NCBI RefSeq assembly: GCF_024054035.1
Contig: NZ_JAMXQU010000006.1
Coordinates: 107,916 to 171,915 of the forward strand
From: Asaia lannensis NBRC 102526
Lineage (GTDB): Bacteria; Pseudomonadota; Alphaproteobacteria; Acetobacterales; Acetobacteraceae
Direction: 5' to 3'
DNA: 64,000 bases
Below, in pieces: positions 43,263 to 51,621 of the stretch. The number at the start of each line of letters is the position of its first letter. The stretch's first letter is position 1. The notes beneath the pieces were generated by a model, which was given only the letters and a program-made list of their open reading frames with translations, made no database searches and was not told the origin of the DNA. The position numbers and the translations under genes were made by a program.

Positions 43263-43901
43263 TTATGTTTCCAGTTCGAGCGGGTGATCTGCAATGCCGC
43301 TGCGCTGTCCGGCTTCTTCAGCAAGACGGTCAGGCGAGGGTTTGAGCACGCCAAAGCGCTCTGCCTTGTCCAGCGCCTGATCGAGGGCTGCCATTGTCTG
43401 CGAAAGGTCGGCGCTTTCGTCTTTTTCCCAGGCGCGAAGGGCAAAGCCCCAGACCCCTGCAAGGCCGTTCAGGCGCATCTTGCCACCGAGGCCGGTGCAG
43501 TCCACACCCGCCACATCGGCCATCCAGCGCATTGTGTCGAGTGTGGCCGCGCCAAGCAGCACAGCCAGACCAGGTTCGGTCGGCAGGGCCTGCAGGACAG
43601 CCCGTATGCCTTCGCGATATTGCTGGAACACATCGAAGCGGCGCATGAACAGATCGAACACACGCTCGCGTACCGTGCCGCTCAGCCCGTCGTCACGGAA
43701 GGCCGATTCATCGGCAAGACGACCGAGACGGAACAGCAGGCTGTGGCGGAACGGAAAGCGCGCCCTTACCTCATCGATCGGCAGACCGGCACGCTGTGCA
43801 GCCTCGACAAGCGAGAAGCGCTGCCAGCCCTTTTCTGCAGCGGCGGAGAAGCCTGCATCCAGAAGTGCCAGATCAAATTCTTCGCGGTCGATATCCGTCA
43901 T
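43263..43901 (-). CDS. COQ9 family ubiquinone biosynthesis protein
   Basis: This 212-residue protein has a TetR-like helical fold start (FDLALLDAGFSAAAEKGWQRFSLVEAAQRAGLPIDEVRARFPFRHSLLFRLGRLAD). The C-terminal COQ9 domain follows (RRFDVFQQYREGIRAVLQALPTEP and FALRAWEKDESADLSQTMAALDQALDKAERF). COQ9 proteins bind isoprenoid lipids and assist COQ7-type hydroxylation of ubiquinone intermediates. A TetR regulator is the main alternative, but the missing basic recognition helix and the C-terminal pattern favour COQ9. It stands alone after tRNA-Gln. Confidence 0.75.
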   Translation of the reverse strand: MTDIDREEFDLALLDAGFSAAAEKGWQRFSLVEAAQRAGLPIDEVRARFPFRHSLLFRLGRLADESAFRDDGLSGTVRERVFDLFMRRFDVFQQYREGIRAVLQALPTEPGLAVLLGAATLDTMRWMADVAGVDCTGLGGKMRLNGLAGVWGFALRAWEKDESADLSQTMAALDQALDKAERFGVLKPSPDRLAEEAGQRSGIADHPLELET

Positions 43902-44055
43902 AAGCCCGTTCCTGTCATTCTGAGAGCGATAATACCCGATGGGCGTATGGTGACAATCAAATGACAGACAAAAGAGCAGGGTTCTGGCGGTGTTTTATAC
44001 CCTGAAGCAGTGTCTGGCCTGTTTCAGGGCGCAGAGCCGGAGCGCGCTCCGAAGC

Positions 44056-44850
44056 TCAGGAGGCCATTTCACGCGAGCGTGCCATGGCCTTGTCGACTGC
44101 CTCGGTCATTGCGGCAGGCCAGGCATCGGGAGCCATCAGAACCTCGAGTGCCTTGGCTGTCACGCCATTGGGGCTCGTGACATTCTTGCGCAAGGTCTCG
44201 CTCTCTTCTGGCGAGGCTTCAAGAAGTGCGCCGGCACCCGATACCGTTCCTCGTGCAATGAGCCGCGCTGTTTCGGCAGGCAGACCCACGCGCAGGGCTT
44301 CCTTTTCCAGTAGCTCTGCAAGAAGAAAAACATAAGCGGGGCCGCAGCCTGAAATCGGGGTCAGGGCTTCGAGCTGTTCTTCATTCCCGACCCAGGCGAC
44401 ATCGCCCACCGCAGAGAGCAGGGCCGTGCAGAGACTGCGCCCTTTCTCGTCCAGATCCGGGCTGCACACGCCGGTCACGCCCTTGCCAATGGCCGCTGGC
44501 GTATTGGGCATGGCGCGCACGATTCTGGTGCTGGCCTCGTGACAGGCTGCACGCAGACTGTCGATCGTGCGGGCAGCAAGCATCGAGATGAGAATGGTCC
44601 CGTCAAGGAACGGATGGAGCGAGGAGAGGGCCTCTTCCATACCTGCCGGTTTGACCGCCAGAACGATGATATCCGGCTTGAAATCCGCGGGGATATCCTC
44701 CGGTCGCCGCACGACGCGATGCGGTGCAGGGGGTGCCTCGCAGCGTCTGTCCAGAATGACGGAAGGGGCGAGGCCCCGCTCCAGCCATCCCTGCCACAAC
44801 GCTCCACCCATTTTACCGCATCCGACAAGCAGAAGAGAAGGCAGGCTCAT
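44056..44850 (-). CDS. proC: Pyrroline-5-carboxylate reductase
   Basis: This 264-residue enzyme reduces pyrroline-5-carboxylate to proline. It begins with the Rossmann motif LLVGCGKMGGALWQGWL and has VLAVKPAGME, RAMPNTPAAIGKGVTGV and the C-terminal signature around TPISGCGPAYVFLLAELLEKEALRVGL and VTSPNGVTAKALEVL. The ATG overlaps the stop of the upstream YbjN gene (ATGA). proA is elsewhere in the window at 57 kb, so proline genes are dispersed. Confidence 0.94.
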   Translation of the reverse strand: MSLPSLLLVGCGKMGGALWQGWLERGLAPSVILDRRCEAPPAPHRVVRRPEDIPADFKPDIIVLAVKPAGMEEALSSLHPFLDGTILISMLAARTIDSLRAACHEASTRIVRAMPNTPAAIGKGVTGVCSPDLDEKGRSLCTALLSAVGDVAWVGNEEQLEALTPISGCGPAYVFLLAELLEKEALRVGLPAETARLIARGTVSGAGALLEASPEESETLRKNVTSPNGVTAKALEVLMAPDAWPAAMTEAVDKAMARSREMAS

Positions 44851-45353
44851 GCTTCACCTGCACAGTCGAGCATGGCTGCTTCGAGAGCCTCTGCGGGGGA
44901 TTTGCCGCTCCAGAGCGTGAACTGGAAGGCGGGGTAGAACCGCTCGCATTCCGTAATGGCAATATCGATCATGTCTTCCATGCTTTCTGCAGCAAGGCTC
45001 GTGGCACCACGCAGCAGGACGGAATGCCGGAAGACAGGCGTTCCCGTTTCGAGATCGAGGCTGAAATGCCCGATCCAGAGGCGTTCGTTGGCCAGCGCGA
45101 TGAGTTCGTAAAGCGCCTTGCGTCGATTGGCAGGAGCCCGCAGGTCGAACGTGCAGGTAAAATTCATGGCAGCGATCTCACGCGACCAGGAAAAATAAAG
45201 CCCGTAATCGCACCATTTTCCCGGTGCCTCGGCCGCCATTTCCGAATCGGTGCGACGGTCGAACGCCCAGTCATGGCCGCAGACGATCTGCTCCATGACG
45301 TCGAGCGGGTTGGTATCCTGATGCGAGGAGGAGGAGATGGATAGAGCAGGCAT
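44847..45353 (-). CDS. YbjN domain-containing protein
   Basis: This 168-residue protein fits the YbjN superfamily (type III secretion chaperone-like fold): DVMEQIVCGHDWAFDRRTDSEMAAEAPGKWCDYGLYFSWSREIAAMNFTCTFD, then RKALYELIALANERLWIGHFSLDLETGTPVFRHSVLL and a final helix pair. YbjN proteins are small cytosolic stress-related or chaperone-like proteins. The ATG at 45351-45353 has AGGGAG upstream. The gene is translationally coupled to proC, an arrangement I have seen named in other alphaproteobacteria. The exact role is unknown. Confidence 0.78.
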   Translation of the reverse strand: MPALSISSSSHQDTNPLDVMEQIVCGHDWAFDRRTDSEMAAEAPGKWCDYGLYFSWSREIAAMNFTCTFDLRAPANRRKALYELIALANERLWIGHFSLDLETGTPVFRHSVLLRGATSLAAESMEDMIDIAITECERFYPAFQFTLWSGKSPAEALEAAMLDCAGEA

Positions 45354-45517
45354 GCGGGACTCCCTGGGCCGGTGATGCGCGGGACGAGGCGACGCGACGC
45401 GCATCAGGATGTCTGCAACGATATGAAAATCCGCAAAATCAGGTCCTGCGAATCGTCATATCAGGTCACGTTACGTATGCCCGGCCTCCGTTGCAAGGAT
45501 GCTGGCATACGCGTTTG

Positions 45518-45802
45518 TCAGGCGTGGGGTGTGGGGGCGGTTACGGCCTTTTCCAGATCGGCCAGACGCTCTTCCATGCGGGCGATGCGTATATCGGCAT
45601 CTTCCTGTGCCATGCGTGCGCGGGTGGCGAGTTCGCGCGCAACGTCCAGCTCGTCACGGCGCACTAGATCGAGCGACGAAAGGGCCTCGTCGATACGGGC
45701 GCGGACCATCGCGTGGATTTCCTCGCGCAGCCCTGTCAGAGCCGAAAAGGCGCCTCCGGCGACACCTGCAAGATCATCGAAAAAACGGGGCCGGTCTGCC
45801 AT
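45518..45802 (-). CDS. ubiK: UbiK/BMFP family accessory factor
   Basis: This 94-residue protein has the BMFP pattern: FFDDLAGVAGGAFSALTGLREEIHAMVRARIDEALSSLDLVRRDELDVARELATRARMAQEDADIRIARMEERL (seen as one amphipathic helix and a C-terminal coiled coil of about 40 residues). UbiK binds UbiJ and membranes and supports aerobic ubiquinone synthesis in E. coli. The ATG at 45800-45802 has AAGGA upstream. The frame is open much further 5', but that extension runs antisense through hldD and is rejected. Confidence 0.85.
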   Translation of the reverse strand: MADRPRFFDDLAGVAGGAFSALTGLREEIHAMVRARIDEALSSLDLVRRDELDVARELATRARMAQEDADIRIARMEERLADLEKAVTAPTPHA

Positions 45803-46006
45803 GGTGCTATCCTTGCTGTCCTGTCGCCCGGTCTGTGTTCCGGGCGGTGATGATGCCCCCGTGCGGCCAGAGGGGCGTGTGCTGCCCAGACTGACTCTCA
45901 CATCTTCCGGCTGCAACGCGGCACGGTCCGATCGGGATGCCGATGCCGCGTTTTTCTCCTTCCGGTGTGGCTTGGAGGTTGCGTTGCGGCGTCTTATACA
46001 GGTTCC

Positions 46007-46987
46007 ATGATGATCGTCACCGGCGGCGCCGGATTTATTGGTTCGTGCCTGGTTGCAGCGCTCAAGGCGCGCGGTGAGGCTGTCGCGGTTGTCGACCGCC
46101 TGCGCGATCAGGGCAAATGGCGCAATCTCGCCAAACATGCCCCCGATCGGCTGATCGATCCCGATGCACTCGATTCCTTTCTGGCCAATGCGACCGATAT
46201 CGAGGCCGTGTTCCATATGGGTGCCATCAGCAGCACGACTGCGCGCGATGGCGATCTGGTCTGGCGCAGCAATGTCGACCTGTCGGAAACGCTGCTCGAC
46301 TGGTGCGCTGTGCGCGATGTGCCCTTTTTCTATGCGTCGTCGGCAGCGACTTATGGCGCCGCAGACAGGCCGGAGCTGTTTTCCGACGCACCCGACCGGC
46401 TCGATACGCTCAGGCCGATGAATCTTTATGGCTGGTCCAAGCATGTGTTCGACCAGCATCTTTTTGCACGTCTGGACTCCGGGGCGTTGATGCCGCGCCA
46501 GTGGGCCGGTCTCAAATTCTTCAATGTCTACGGACCCAACGAGTACCACAAGGGATCCATGATCTCGGTCGTCAAGGTCAAGTATGACGAGGTCATGCGC
46601 GGCGCACCCGCAAGACTATTCCGCTCCGACCGCGCCGATCTCGCCGATGGCGCGCAGGCGCGCGACTTCATCTGGGTGGGCGATCTGATCGATATCATGC
46701 TCTGGCTGTACGACCACCCCGGTGTCAGCGGGTTGTTCAATTGCGGCACGGGTACGGCGCGTACCTATGTCGATCTGGCCAATGCCGTCTGCGATGCAGC
46801 GGATGTGCCGCGTCGTATCGAGTTCATCGATATGCCTGAAGCATTGCACGGCCAGTACCAGTCCTATACCTGCGCCGATATGACCCGTCTGCGCGCGGCC
46901 GGGTATGATCGCCCCTTCACGACGCTGGAAGAGGGCGTCACGCGCTATGTGCGCGACTTCCTCGCGACGCCCGACCCCTATCTGTAA
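46007..46987 (+). CDS. hldD: ADP-glyceromanno-heptose 6-epimerase
   Basis: This 326-residue short-chain dehydrogenase-like epimerase begins MMIVTGGAGFIGSCLVAALKARG. It has VFHMGAISSTTARDGDLVWRSNV, the SSAATYG and YGWSKHVFDQ (Tyr/Lys) catalytic pair, and GLKFFNVYGPNEYHKGSM, the diagnostic HldD stretch. It converts ADP-D-glycero- to ADP-L-glycero-beta-D-manno-heptose for the lipopolysaccharide core. lgt follows after 8 bases, and the two are probably co-transcribed with pgeF and the lipoprotein gene. Confidence 0.93.
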   Translation: MMIVTGGAGFIGSCLVAALKARGEAVAVVDRLRDQGKWRNLAKHAPDRLIDPDALDSFLANATDIEAVFHMGAISSTTARDGDLVWRSNVDLSETLLDWCAVRDVPFFYASSAATYGAADRPELFSDAPDRLDTLRPMNLYGWSKHVFDQHLFARLDSGALMPRQWAGLKFFNVYGPNEYHKGSMISVVKVKYDEVMRGAPARLFRSDRADLADGAQARDFIWVGDLIDIMLWLYDHPGVSGLFNCGTGTARTYVDLANAVCDAADVPRRIEFIDMPEALHGQYQSYTCADMTRLRAAGYDRPFTTLEEGVTRYVRDFLATPDPYL

Positions 46988-46995
46988 AGACCCTC

Positions 46996-47829
46996 ATGGC
47001 TGCCCATCCGATCATCCTGCCGCAATTCGACCCGATCGCCTTTCGTCTCGGGCCGCTGGCCGTGCACTGGTATGCGCTTGCCTATATTCTCTCGATCCTG
47101 ATCGGCTGGAAGATTGCCGTGCGTCTGTGCGCACTGGCACCCCGTGCCGCCACACGCGAGCAGGTGGATGATTTCGCCTTCTGGGCCATGCTCGGCGTCG
47201 TGCTGGGTGGGCGGCTCGGCTATATCCTCTTTTACAAGCCCGGCTTCTATCTGACTCATCCGCTTGCCATCCTTGAGGTCTGGCAGGGTGGAATGTCGTT
47301 TCATGGCGGGGCTCTTGGCGTCATACTGGCGCTGGCCTATTTCACGTGGCGCAACAAGATCAATTTCCTGGCTTTTTCCGACCGTATCACGGTTGTTGTA
47401 CCGCTCGGTCTCGGGCTCGGGCGCTGCGCGAATTTCGTGAATGGTGAGCTCTGGGGACGTCCCGCCCCGGACTGGCTTCCCTGGGCCATGGTCTTTCCGA
47501 CGGGTGGGCCGATCGCGCGCCATCCTTCACAGATCTACGAAGCCCTGACCGAGGGCGCCCTGCTTCTGACAGTCATGCTTGTTGCGGCCAGCCGCCCTTG
47601 GGTGCGCATGCGCTACGGGTTTCTCGCCGGGTTGTTCCTGTTCGGCTATGCGCTTGCACGCAGCTTCTGCGAGCTGTTCCGCGAGCCGGATGCCTTTATC
47701 GGTTTCCTGCCCTTCGGTGTGACCATGGGACAGGTGCTCTGCATTCCCATGGCGCTTGCCGGTCTCTGGCTCATGGCATTCGGTATGCGTCATCCTCATA
47801 CGATCGACGGAGAAAAGGCTTATGGCTGA
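46996..47829 (+). CDS. lgt: Prolipoprotein diacylglyceryl transferase
   Basis: This 277-residue inner membrane enzyme has about seven membrane helices. The family motifs are MSFHGGALGV, the signature GRCANFVNGELWGRPAPD and RHPSQIYEALTEG. It adds diacylglycerol to the lipobox Cys of prolipoproteins, the first step of lipoprotein maturation. The neighbouring gene at 48616 encodes such a lipoprotein. It overlaps pgeF by 8 bases. Confidence 0.95.
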   Translation: MAAHPIILPQFDPIAFRLGPLAVHWYALAYILSILIGWKIAVRLCALAPRAATREQVDDFAFWAMLGVVLGGRLGYILFYKPGFYLTHPLAILEVWQGGMSFHGGALGVILALAYFTWRNKINFLAFSDRITVVVPLGLGLGRCANFVNGELWGRPAPDWLPWAMVFPTGGPIARHPSQIYEALTEGALLLTVMLVAASRPWVRMRYGFLAGLFLFGYALARSFCELFREPDAFIGFLPFGVTMGQVLCIPMALAGLWLMAFGMRHPHTIDGEKAYG

Positions 47830-48616
47830 TCGTGCGCCGCGCGGCTGGATGCTTCAGGCCGATTCTCTCTCCATGCTCCGACACGGTTTTTTCACCCGTC
47901 TCGGCGGTGTCTCGTCGGCTCCTTACAACACGCTCAACTGCTCTCTTGCCTCGGCCGACACGGCAGAAAACGTTGCGCAGAACCGTGGACGTGTGGCGGG
48001 GTTTCTGGGCGTGAGTCCGGACGTTCTGCTGGGACTGACGCAAACCCATTCTGCCGATGTGGTCACGCTGACGTCCAAGAGCCCGGTCTGGCCAACAGGA
48101 CGCGGTCCGAAAGCCGATGCATTGGTCACCAATCGTGACGATCTGGCTCTTGGTGTGATTACGGCCGATTGCGGCCCTGTGCTGTTTGCCAGCACCGATG
48201 GGGCTGTTGTCGGGGCCGCACATGCCGGATGGCGCGGTGCTGTCGGTGGCGTGCTCGAAGCCACGATTGCGGCCATGGCGTCGCTCGGGGCAGGAGAGGT
48301 CACGGCCTGTCTGGGGCCGTGCATTCACCAGCCCAGCTATGAAGTCGGCGCGGCAATGCGTGAAGAGGTGCTCGATACGTCACCGGAGGCCGGACAGTTT
48401 TTCATGCCTGCCCCCCGGTCGGGTCATTTCCTGTTCGATCTGCCCGGCTACTGCCTGCACAGGTTGCGTCGTGCAGGTCTGTGCAGACTTTCGACCATCG
48501 GTCTCGATACACGCCCCGATGTCGCACGGTTTTTCAGCCATCGACGACGCACGCTCGCAGGCGGCGGCGCCATAGGTCATCAGATTTCCGCCATACGTGC
48601 AGGGAGCGTCATCTGA
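47822..48616 (+). CDS. pgeF: Peptidoglycan editing factor PgeF / YfiH family purine nucleoside phosphorylase-laccase domain protein
   Basis: This 264-residue protein has the YfiH/LACC1 signatures HGFFTRLGGVSSAPYNTLNCSLA, LTQTHSADVV, VITADCGPVLF, AAHAGWRGAVGGVL and CLGPCIHQPSYEVG. The His/Cys residues bind a zinc ion. Family members have purine nucleoside phosphorylase activity, and E. coli PgeF edits misincorporated peptidoglycan amino acids. The ATG overlaps the lgt stop, and the TGATG at its end couples it to the next gene. Confidence 0.92.
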   Translation: MADRAPRGWMLQADSLSMLRHGFFTRLGGVSSAPYNTLNCSLASADTAENVAQNRGRVAGFLGVSPDVLLGLTQTHSADVVTLTSKSPVWPTGRGPKADALVTNRDDLALGVITADCGPVLFASTDGAVVGAAHAGWRGAVGGVLEATIAAMASLGAGEVTACLGPCIHQPSYEVGAAMREEVLDTSPEAGQFFMPAPRSGHFLFDLPGYCLHRLRRAGLCRLSTIGLDTRPDVARFFSHRRRTLAGGGAIGHQISAIRAGSVI

Positions 48617-49569
48617 TGCGTGCGATCAGATCGGCTGTCACGTCGTTTGCCGTGACCGTGCTGCTTGCCGGGTGCGTGGAGATGCCGCACCCTTTCGGCG
48701 ATCCGGGTCCTGAAGGCCGACGCCTAGCCCTGACCACGCCACCGCCGCGACTGGCGGTGCCGACCCCTACGGAAACGCTGCTCGACAATGCGGCATCCGC
48801 CCTTTGGGCGAAGGACATTGCTGCCCAGCTTGTGGAGCAGGCCCTGCCTGCCAGCGCGCAGCCGGTAAAGGCGGGCGACTGGTGGCTCAGACTTTCGGCA
48901 ACGATGCAGGGCGATCAGGTGACGCCGCATTATGAGGTGATGACCCCCAAGGGCGAGGCGCGCGGTCACTGGGATGCCGCGCCCATACCGGCCTCTGTCT
49001 GGGCTCAGGGACAGAAAGATGTGCTTGCATCGCTTGCTGCCTCTTCCGCTCCGCAGATCAGCGGGGTCCTGACCGGGATACAGGCTGCCATGATGCAGGA
49101 TGATCCCCATAGTCTCAAACGCCGACCGGCGAAGGTGTTTTTCAAGGGCGTTCATGGCGCGCCGGGCGATGGTAATATTTCATTGGCGCGTGCTTTCGTC
49201 GCAAGCTTTCCGGATCGGCATGACAAGCTCGATTCGGACGCGAAAGCAGCCGATTACAGCGTGGAAGGCATCGTTACCCTCAGCGACGGCCCGGCAGGTA
49301 TGACGGGTCATCCGGTCCAGCATATCGAAATCGTCTGGCGTACGGTGGCGGCTGATGGCAAGGAAGCGGGGGCAGCAACCCAGCTTCATGATATCGATGC
49401 CCATTCCCTCGATGGCGCATGGGGCGATGTTGCCATGGCCGCCGCATCCGAGGCGGCGGGGGCCGTGCATCAGATCATCACCAATTATTCGGGGCGCAAT
49501 CACAAGCCCCTCCCGCCTGAACAAAGTGCAGGCCTTCCGCAAGACAGGCCGACAGGCAGGCCGGGCTAG
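48616..49569 (+). CDS. Lipoprotein of unknown function
   Basis: This 317-residue protein starts MRAIRSAVTSFAVTVLLAGC with lipobox LAGC and is the fourth gene of the hldD-lgt-pgeF cluster, joined by a 1-base overlap. The mature protein has a Pro-rich N-terminal linker, then a mixed region with WWLRLSATMQGDQVTPHYEVMTPKG and two segments that might repeat (VFFKGVHGAPGDGNISLARAFVASF; YSVEGIVTLSDGPAGM). The C-terminus is Ala-rich and helical. No family is recognised. Envelope location is inferred from the lipobox. Confidence 0.72.
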   Translation: MRAIRSAVTSFAVTVLLAGCVEMPHPFGDPGPEGRRLALTTPPPRLAVPTPTETLLDNAASALWAKDIAAQLVEQALPASAQPVKAGDWWLRLSATMQGDQVTPHYEVMTPKGEARGHWDAAPIPASVWAQGQKDVLASLAASSAPQISGVLTGIQAAMMQDDPHSLKRRPAKVFFKGVHGAPGDGNISLARAFVASFPDRHDKLDSDAKAADYSVEGIVTLSDGPAGMTGHPVQHIEIVWRTVAADGKEAGAATQLHDIDAHSLDGAWGDVAMAAASEAAGAVHQIITNYSGRNHKPLPPEQSAGLPQDRPTGRPG

Positions 49570-49592
49570 GTTTCCCTGCAGGGAGTTTGTTG

Positions 49593-49629
49593 CCACAGGA
49601 AGGTCCGGTTCGGGAGAACCTTCCTGTGG
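49593..49629. terminator. Stem-loop between convergent genes
   Basis: CCACAGGAAGGT (49593-49604) and ACCTTCCTGTGG (49618-49629) form a perfect 12-bp stem with a 13-base loop. It has no T-run. Placed between two convergent stops, it can serve both strands. Confidence 0.5.
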
Positions 49630-49666
49630 AGGGCGCGCTATGCGTTTCCACAGCGCGTCATGCGTG

Positions 49667-50620
49667 TCAGCCGATCGTTACGACCTTGGTCAGGTGGCGT
49701 GGGGCGAGCGTGTCGAGGTTCTTGCTTCGCGCGACATATTCGCCAAAGAGCTGAAGTACGGGCAGACAGACGAGCGGCCCCGTGCCTGGCTCGCCCCCGA
49801 CGGGCAGGGACACTGTACCAGGCCCACCAAGCCCCAGAACCCGCGCGCCCTTGGAAAGCAGATCCTGCGTCAGCAGGGTCTCTTCCGCCAGCGTATCGGG
49901 ATGATACATCATGACCACGAGCGAACGCTCATCGATCAGACTGATCGGGCCGTGTCGATATTCCAGCGGATGATGGGCCTCGCTCTGGCTGAGGCTCATT
50001 TCCTGCATTTTCAGAGCGCCTTCACGGGCAACACCGTAAAAGGCGCCACCGCCCAGAAACACGAAATGCGAGCGTCCTTCTATGAGGCCGGGGAGGGCAG
50101 GATCGGCCTGGTCGAGCAGGCTGCGCGCGGCATCGATGGTCGGCTGGCTTACGGTAAGTCCCGCATAACGCATGCCCAGAAGCAGCATCAGGCTGGCTGA
50201 CGCCGTCATCACGATCCCTTCCTCATGATGGGTCTGCGCACTCACCACGGTATCGGCGTGGTGACAAAGGGCGCTGCCGTCCGCACAGGTAATGGCGGTC
50301 ACATGCTGCCCGTTGGACTGGCTTGCCTTTGCGGCAGCCACGGTTTCGGTCGATTCTCCGCTACGCGAAAGCGCGACGATCTCGACATTCACGCCAGCCG
50401 GGACATAGTCATGCGGCCGCCGCGTCCACTCATTGCCCGGTACGGCACGGCTTTGATGGCCGTGAGCATTCAGGAAAACAGCAATCGAATCTGCAATATG
50501 CACGGATGTCCCGCAACCAACGACAACCTGAATGTGACCCGGTGAGGGGCTGGCTCCCCCGAGATCGGCTTTCGCCCAAAGGGGGAATTGTTCTCTGATG
50601 CCGCGCTCGGTTGCGTTCAT
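49667..50620 (-). CDS. SIS-domain sugar-phosphate enzyme (glucosamine-6-phosphate deaminase/isomerase type)
   Basis: This 317-residue protein has two SIS domains. The first has VVVGCGTSVHIADSIAVFLNAHG and ALSRSGESTETVAA. The second has FVFLGGGAFYGVAREGALKMQEMSLSQSEAHHPLEYRHGPISLID, the arrangement of the GlmS isomerase half and of NagB-II/AgaS enzymes. No glutaminase domain is present, so it cannot be a full GlmS. A deaminase or isomerase of amino-sugar phosphates is most likely. The ATG at 50618-50620 has GAGAGGAA upstream. It is a single gene with a 364-base AT-rich spacer upstream. Confidence 0.8.
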   Translation of the reverse strand: MNATERGIREQFPLWAKADLGGASPSPGHIQVVVGCGTSVHIADSIAVFLNAHGHQSRAVPGNEWTRRPHDYVPAGVNVEIVALSRSGESTETVAAAKASQSNGQHVTAITCADGSALCHHADTVVSAQTHHEEGIVMTASASLMLLLGMRYAGLTVSQPTIDAARSLLDQADPALPGLIEGRSHFVFLGGGAFYGVAREGALKMQEMSLSQSEAHHPLEYRHGPISLIDERSLVVMMYHPDTLAEETLLTQDLLSKGARVLGLGGPGTVSLPVGGEPGTGPLVCLPVLQLFGEYVARSKNLDTLAPRHLTKVVTIG

Positions 50621-50984
50621 CGCGCCGTTCCTCTCAAAAATTAAGGGGCACGTCGCTCCATCACCGTTACCCCGAAGCGTTAATCTGTCATGCAGAACGT
50701 TACCCGTGGTCAAGACAGCACACGTATTGCGAGCAGGCACCATGATTTGGATGACTGATAGTCGTGACGCTAAAATACGAATAGAATCGCTCTGAGCGTT
50801 ATCACGACAAAGAGACCAGGATAATTCAATATAAAATACAGATATCTCTGTATCATGCCGTGTGGGCTTGCGATCCTATGCAATATATTATCGGTATTCG
50901 CGTATATATTCTGGCAGATAACATAATGGCTCTGCCATGGTCTTATGGGCAGTCCGGCATACCCTTACTGAGCGAAAGCAGATC
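50621..50984. other. AT-rich spacer with a dyad, no gene
   Basis: This divergent spacer is markedly AT-richer than the window, especially at about 50760-50930. It contains the inverted repeat ATACAGA/TCTGTAT (50836-50853, 4-base centre) and CGCGTATATATTCTG, a possible -10 for the gene at 50985. I see no coding region in it. Confidence 0.5.
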
Positions 50985-51476
50985 ATGAGTCGTAATATCT
51001 ACATTCATAAATTCGATCCTGAGGCCGAGGAAGGCATGGGAGCTTTCCCGCTCGAAGATGTACGCACGGCGCTGAAGGGGATTGGCGATCCGTTTTACAA
51101 GGAATGGGGGGTCGAGGAAGATGGGGATGGTGGTATCGAGACGGGTGAGCAGATACCCTATACCAACCCTGATGGTCGCTCTGCTTTCGCGTCATCTACC
51201 GACACGTTTCTTTTTACCGTTGTAAACGGGCAGGTCAAAGCTCTTGACTGGGATCGGCCACTTGGGCGTGAAGGCACGGTCCGTGCCCTGTGGTACCTCA
51301 TAGAGACCCTTCGACTTTCCCTTATCGATCCAGGCGGGGGCGGGGACGAACCTATGCTCTACGTGACGTCCGAGGCTGTTCTTGAAGAGGTCGAACAGGT
51401 CTGGCCAGAGTGCAGGGAGATGGGTGTTTACATATTCGACGGCTATGAAGATTTCAGAACGCGCTTCGAAAGCTGA
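50985..51476 (+). CDS. Acidic cytoplasmic protein of unknown function behind an AT-rich region
   Basis: This 163-residue protein is acidic, with no signal peptide or membrane segment. It begins MSRNIYIHKFDPEAEEGMGA and holds DPFYKEWGVEEDGDGGIETGEQIPYTNPDGR, FLFTVVNGQVKALDWDRPLGREG, LIDPGGGGDEPMLYVTSEAVLEEVEQVWPE and a tail YIFDGYEDFRTRFES. The size, acidity and isolated position resemble immunity-type or domesticated accessory proteins, but I recognise no family. The ATG at 50985 lacks a strong ribosome binding site. The AT-rich spacer suggests acquisition. Confidence 0.6.
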   Translation: MSRNIYIHKFDPEAEEGMGAFPLEDVRTALKGIGDPFYKEWGVEEDGDGGIETGEQIPYTNPDGRSAFASSTDTFLFTVVNGQVKALDWDRPLGREGTVRALWYLIETLRLSLIDPGGGGDEPMLYVTSEAVLEEVEQVWPECREMGVYIFDGYEDFRTRFES

Positions 51477-51553
51477 TACCCAGCACCTGGGTCGGAGTGG
51501 GCCCTAAGCCCGCAAAAAACGCGTTACCGGTCGGATGGCATCTTCATGAGTTA

Positions 51554-51581
51554 ATGACAGCGTGACCTCGCGTTGTTAGAA
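51554..51581 (+). promoter_or_regulatory. Candidate promoter of prs
   Basis: ATGACA (51554-51559) and TTAGAA (51576-51581) are 16 bases apart, about 40 bases before the prs start. Confidence 0.35.
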
Positions 51582-51621
51582 GGCCGCGTTTGCTGCCGCC
51601 CCGGACCGGAGTCGTTTCCCG

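Noticed and set aside
43263..43901. The COQ9 family gene as a TetR regulator
   Set aside because: The N-terminal helices resemble TetR, but the C-terminal W-EKDESADLSQTMAALD pattern is that of COQ9, and no operator palindrome is adjacent.
45803..46549. 5' extension of the ubiK frame
   Set aside because: The extra 249 codons run antisense through hldD. The ATG at 45802 has its own ribosome binding site and matches the usual UbiK start.
47338..47353. Further parS candidate around TTTCACGTGGCG in lgt
   Set aside because: Only the left half and the CACGTG centre match the consensus. The right half has several mismatches.
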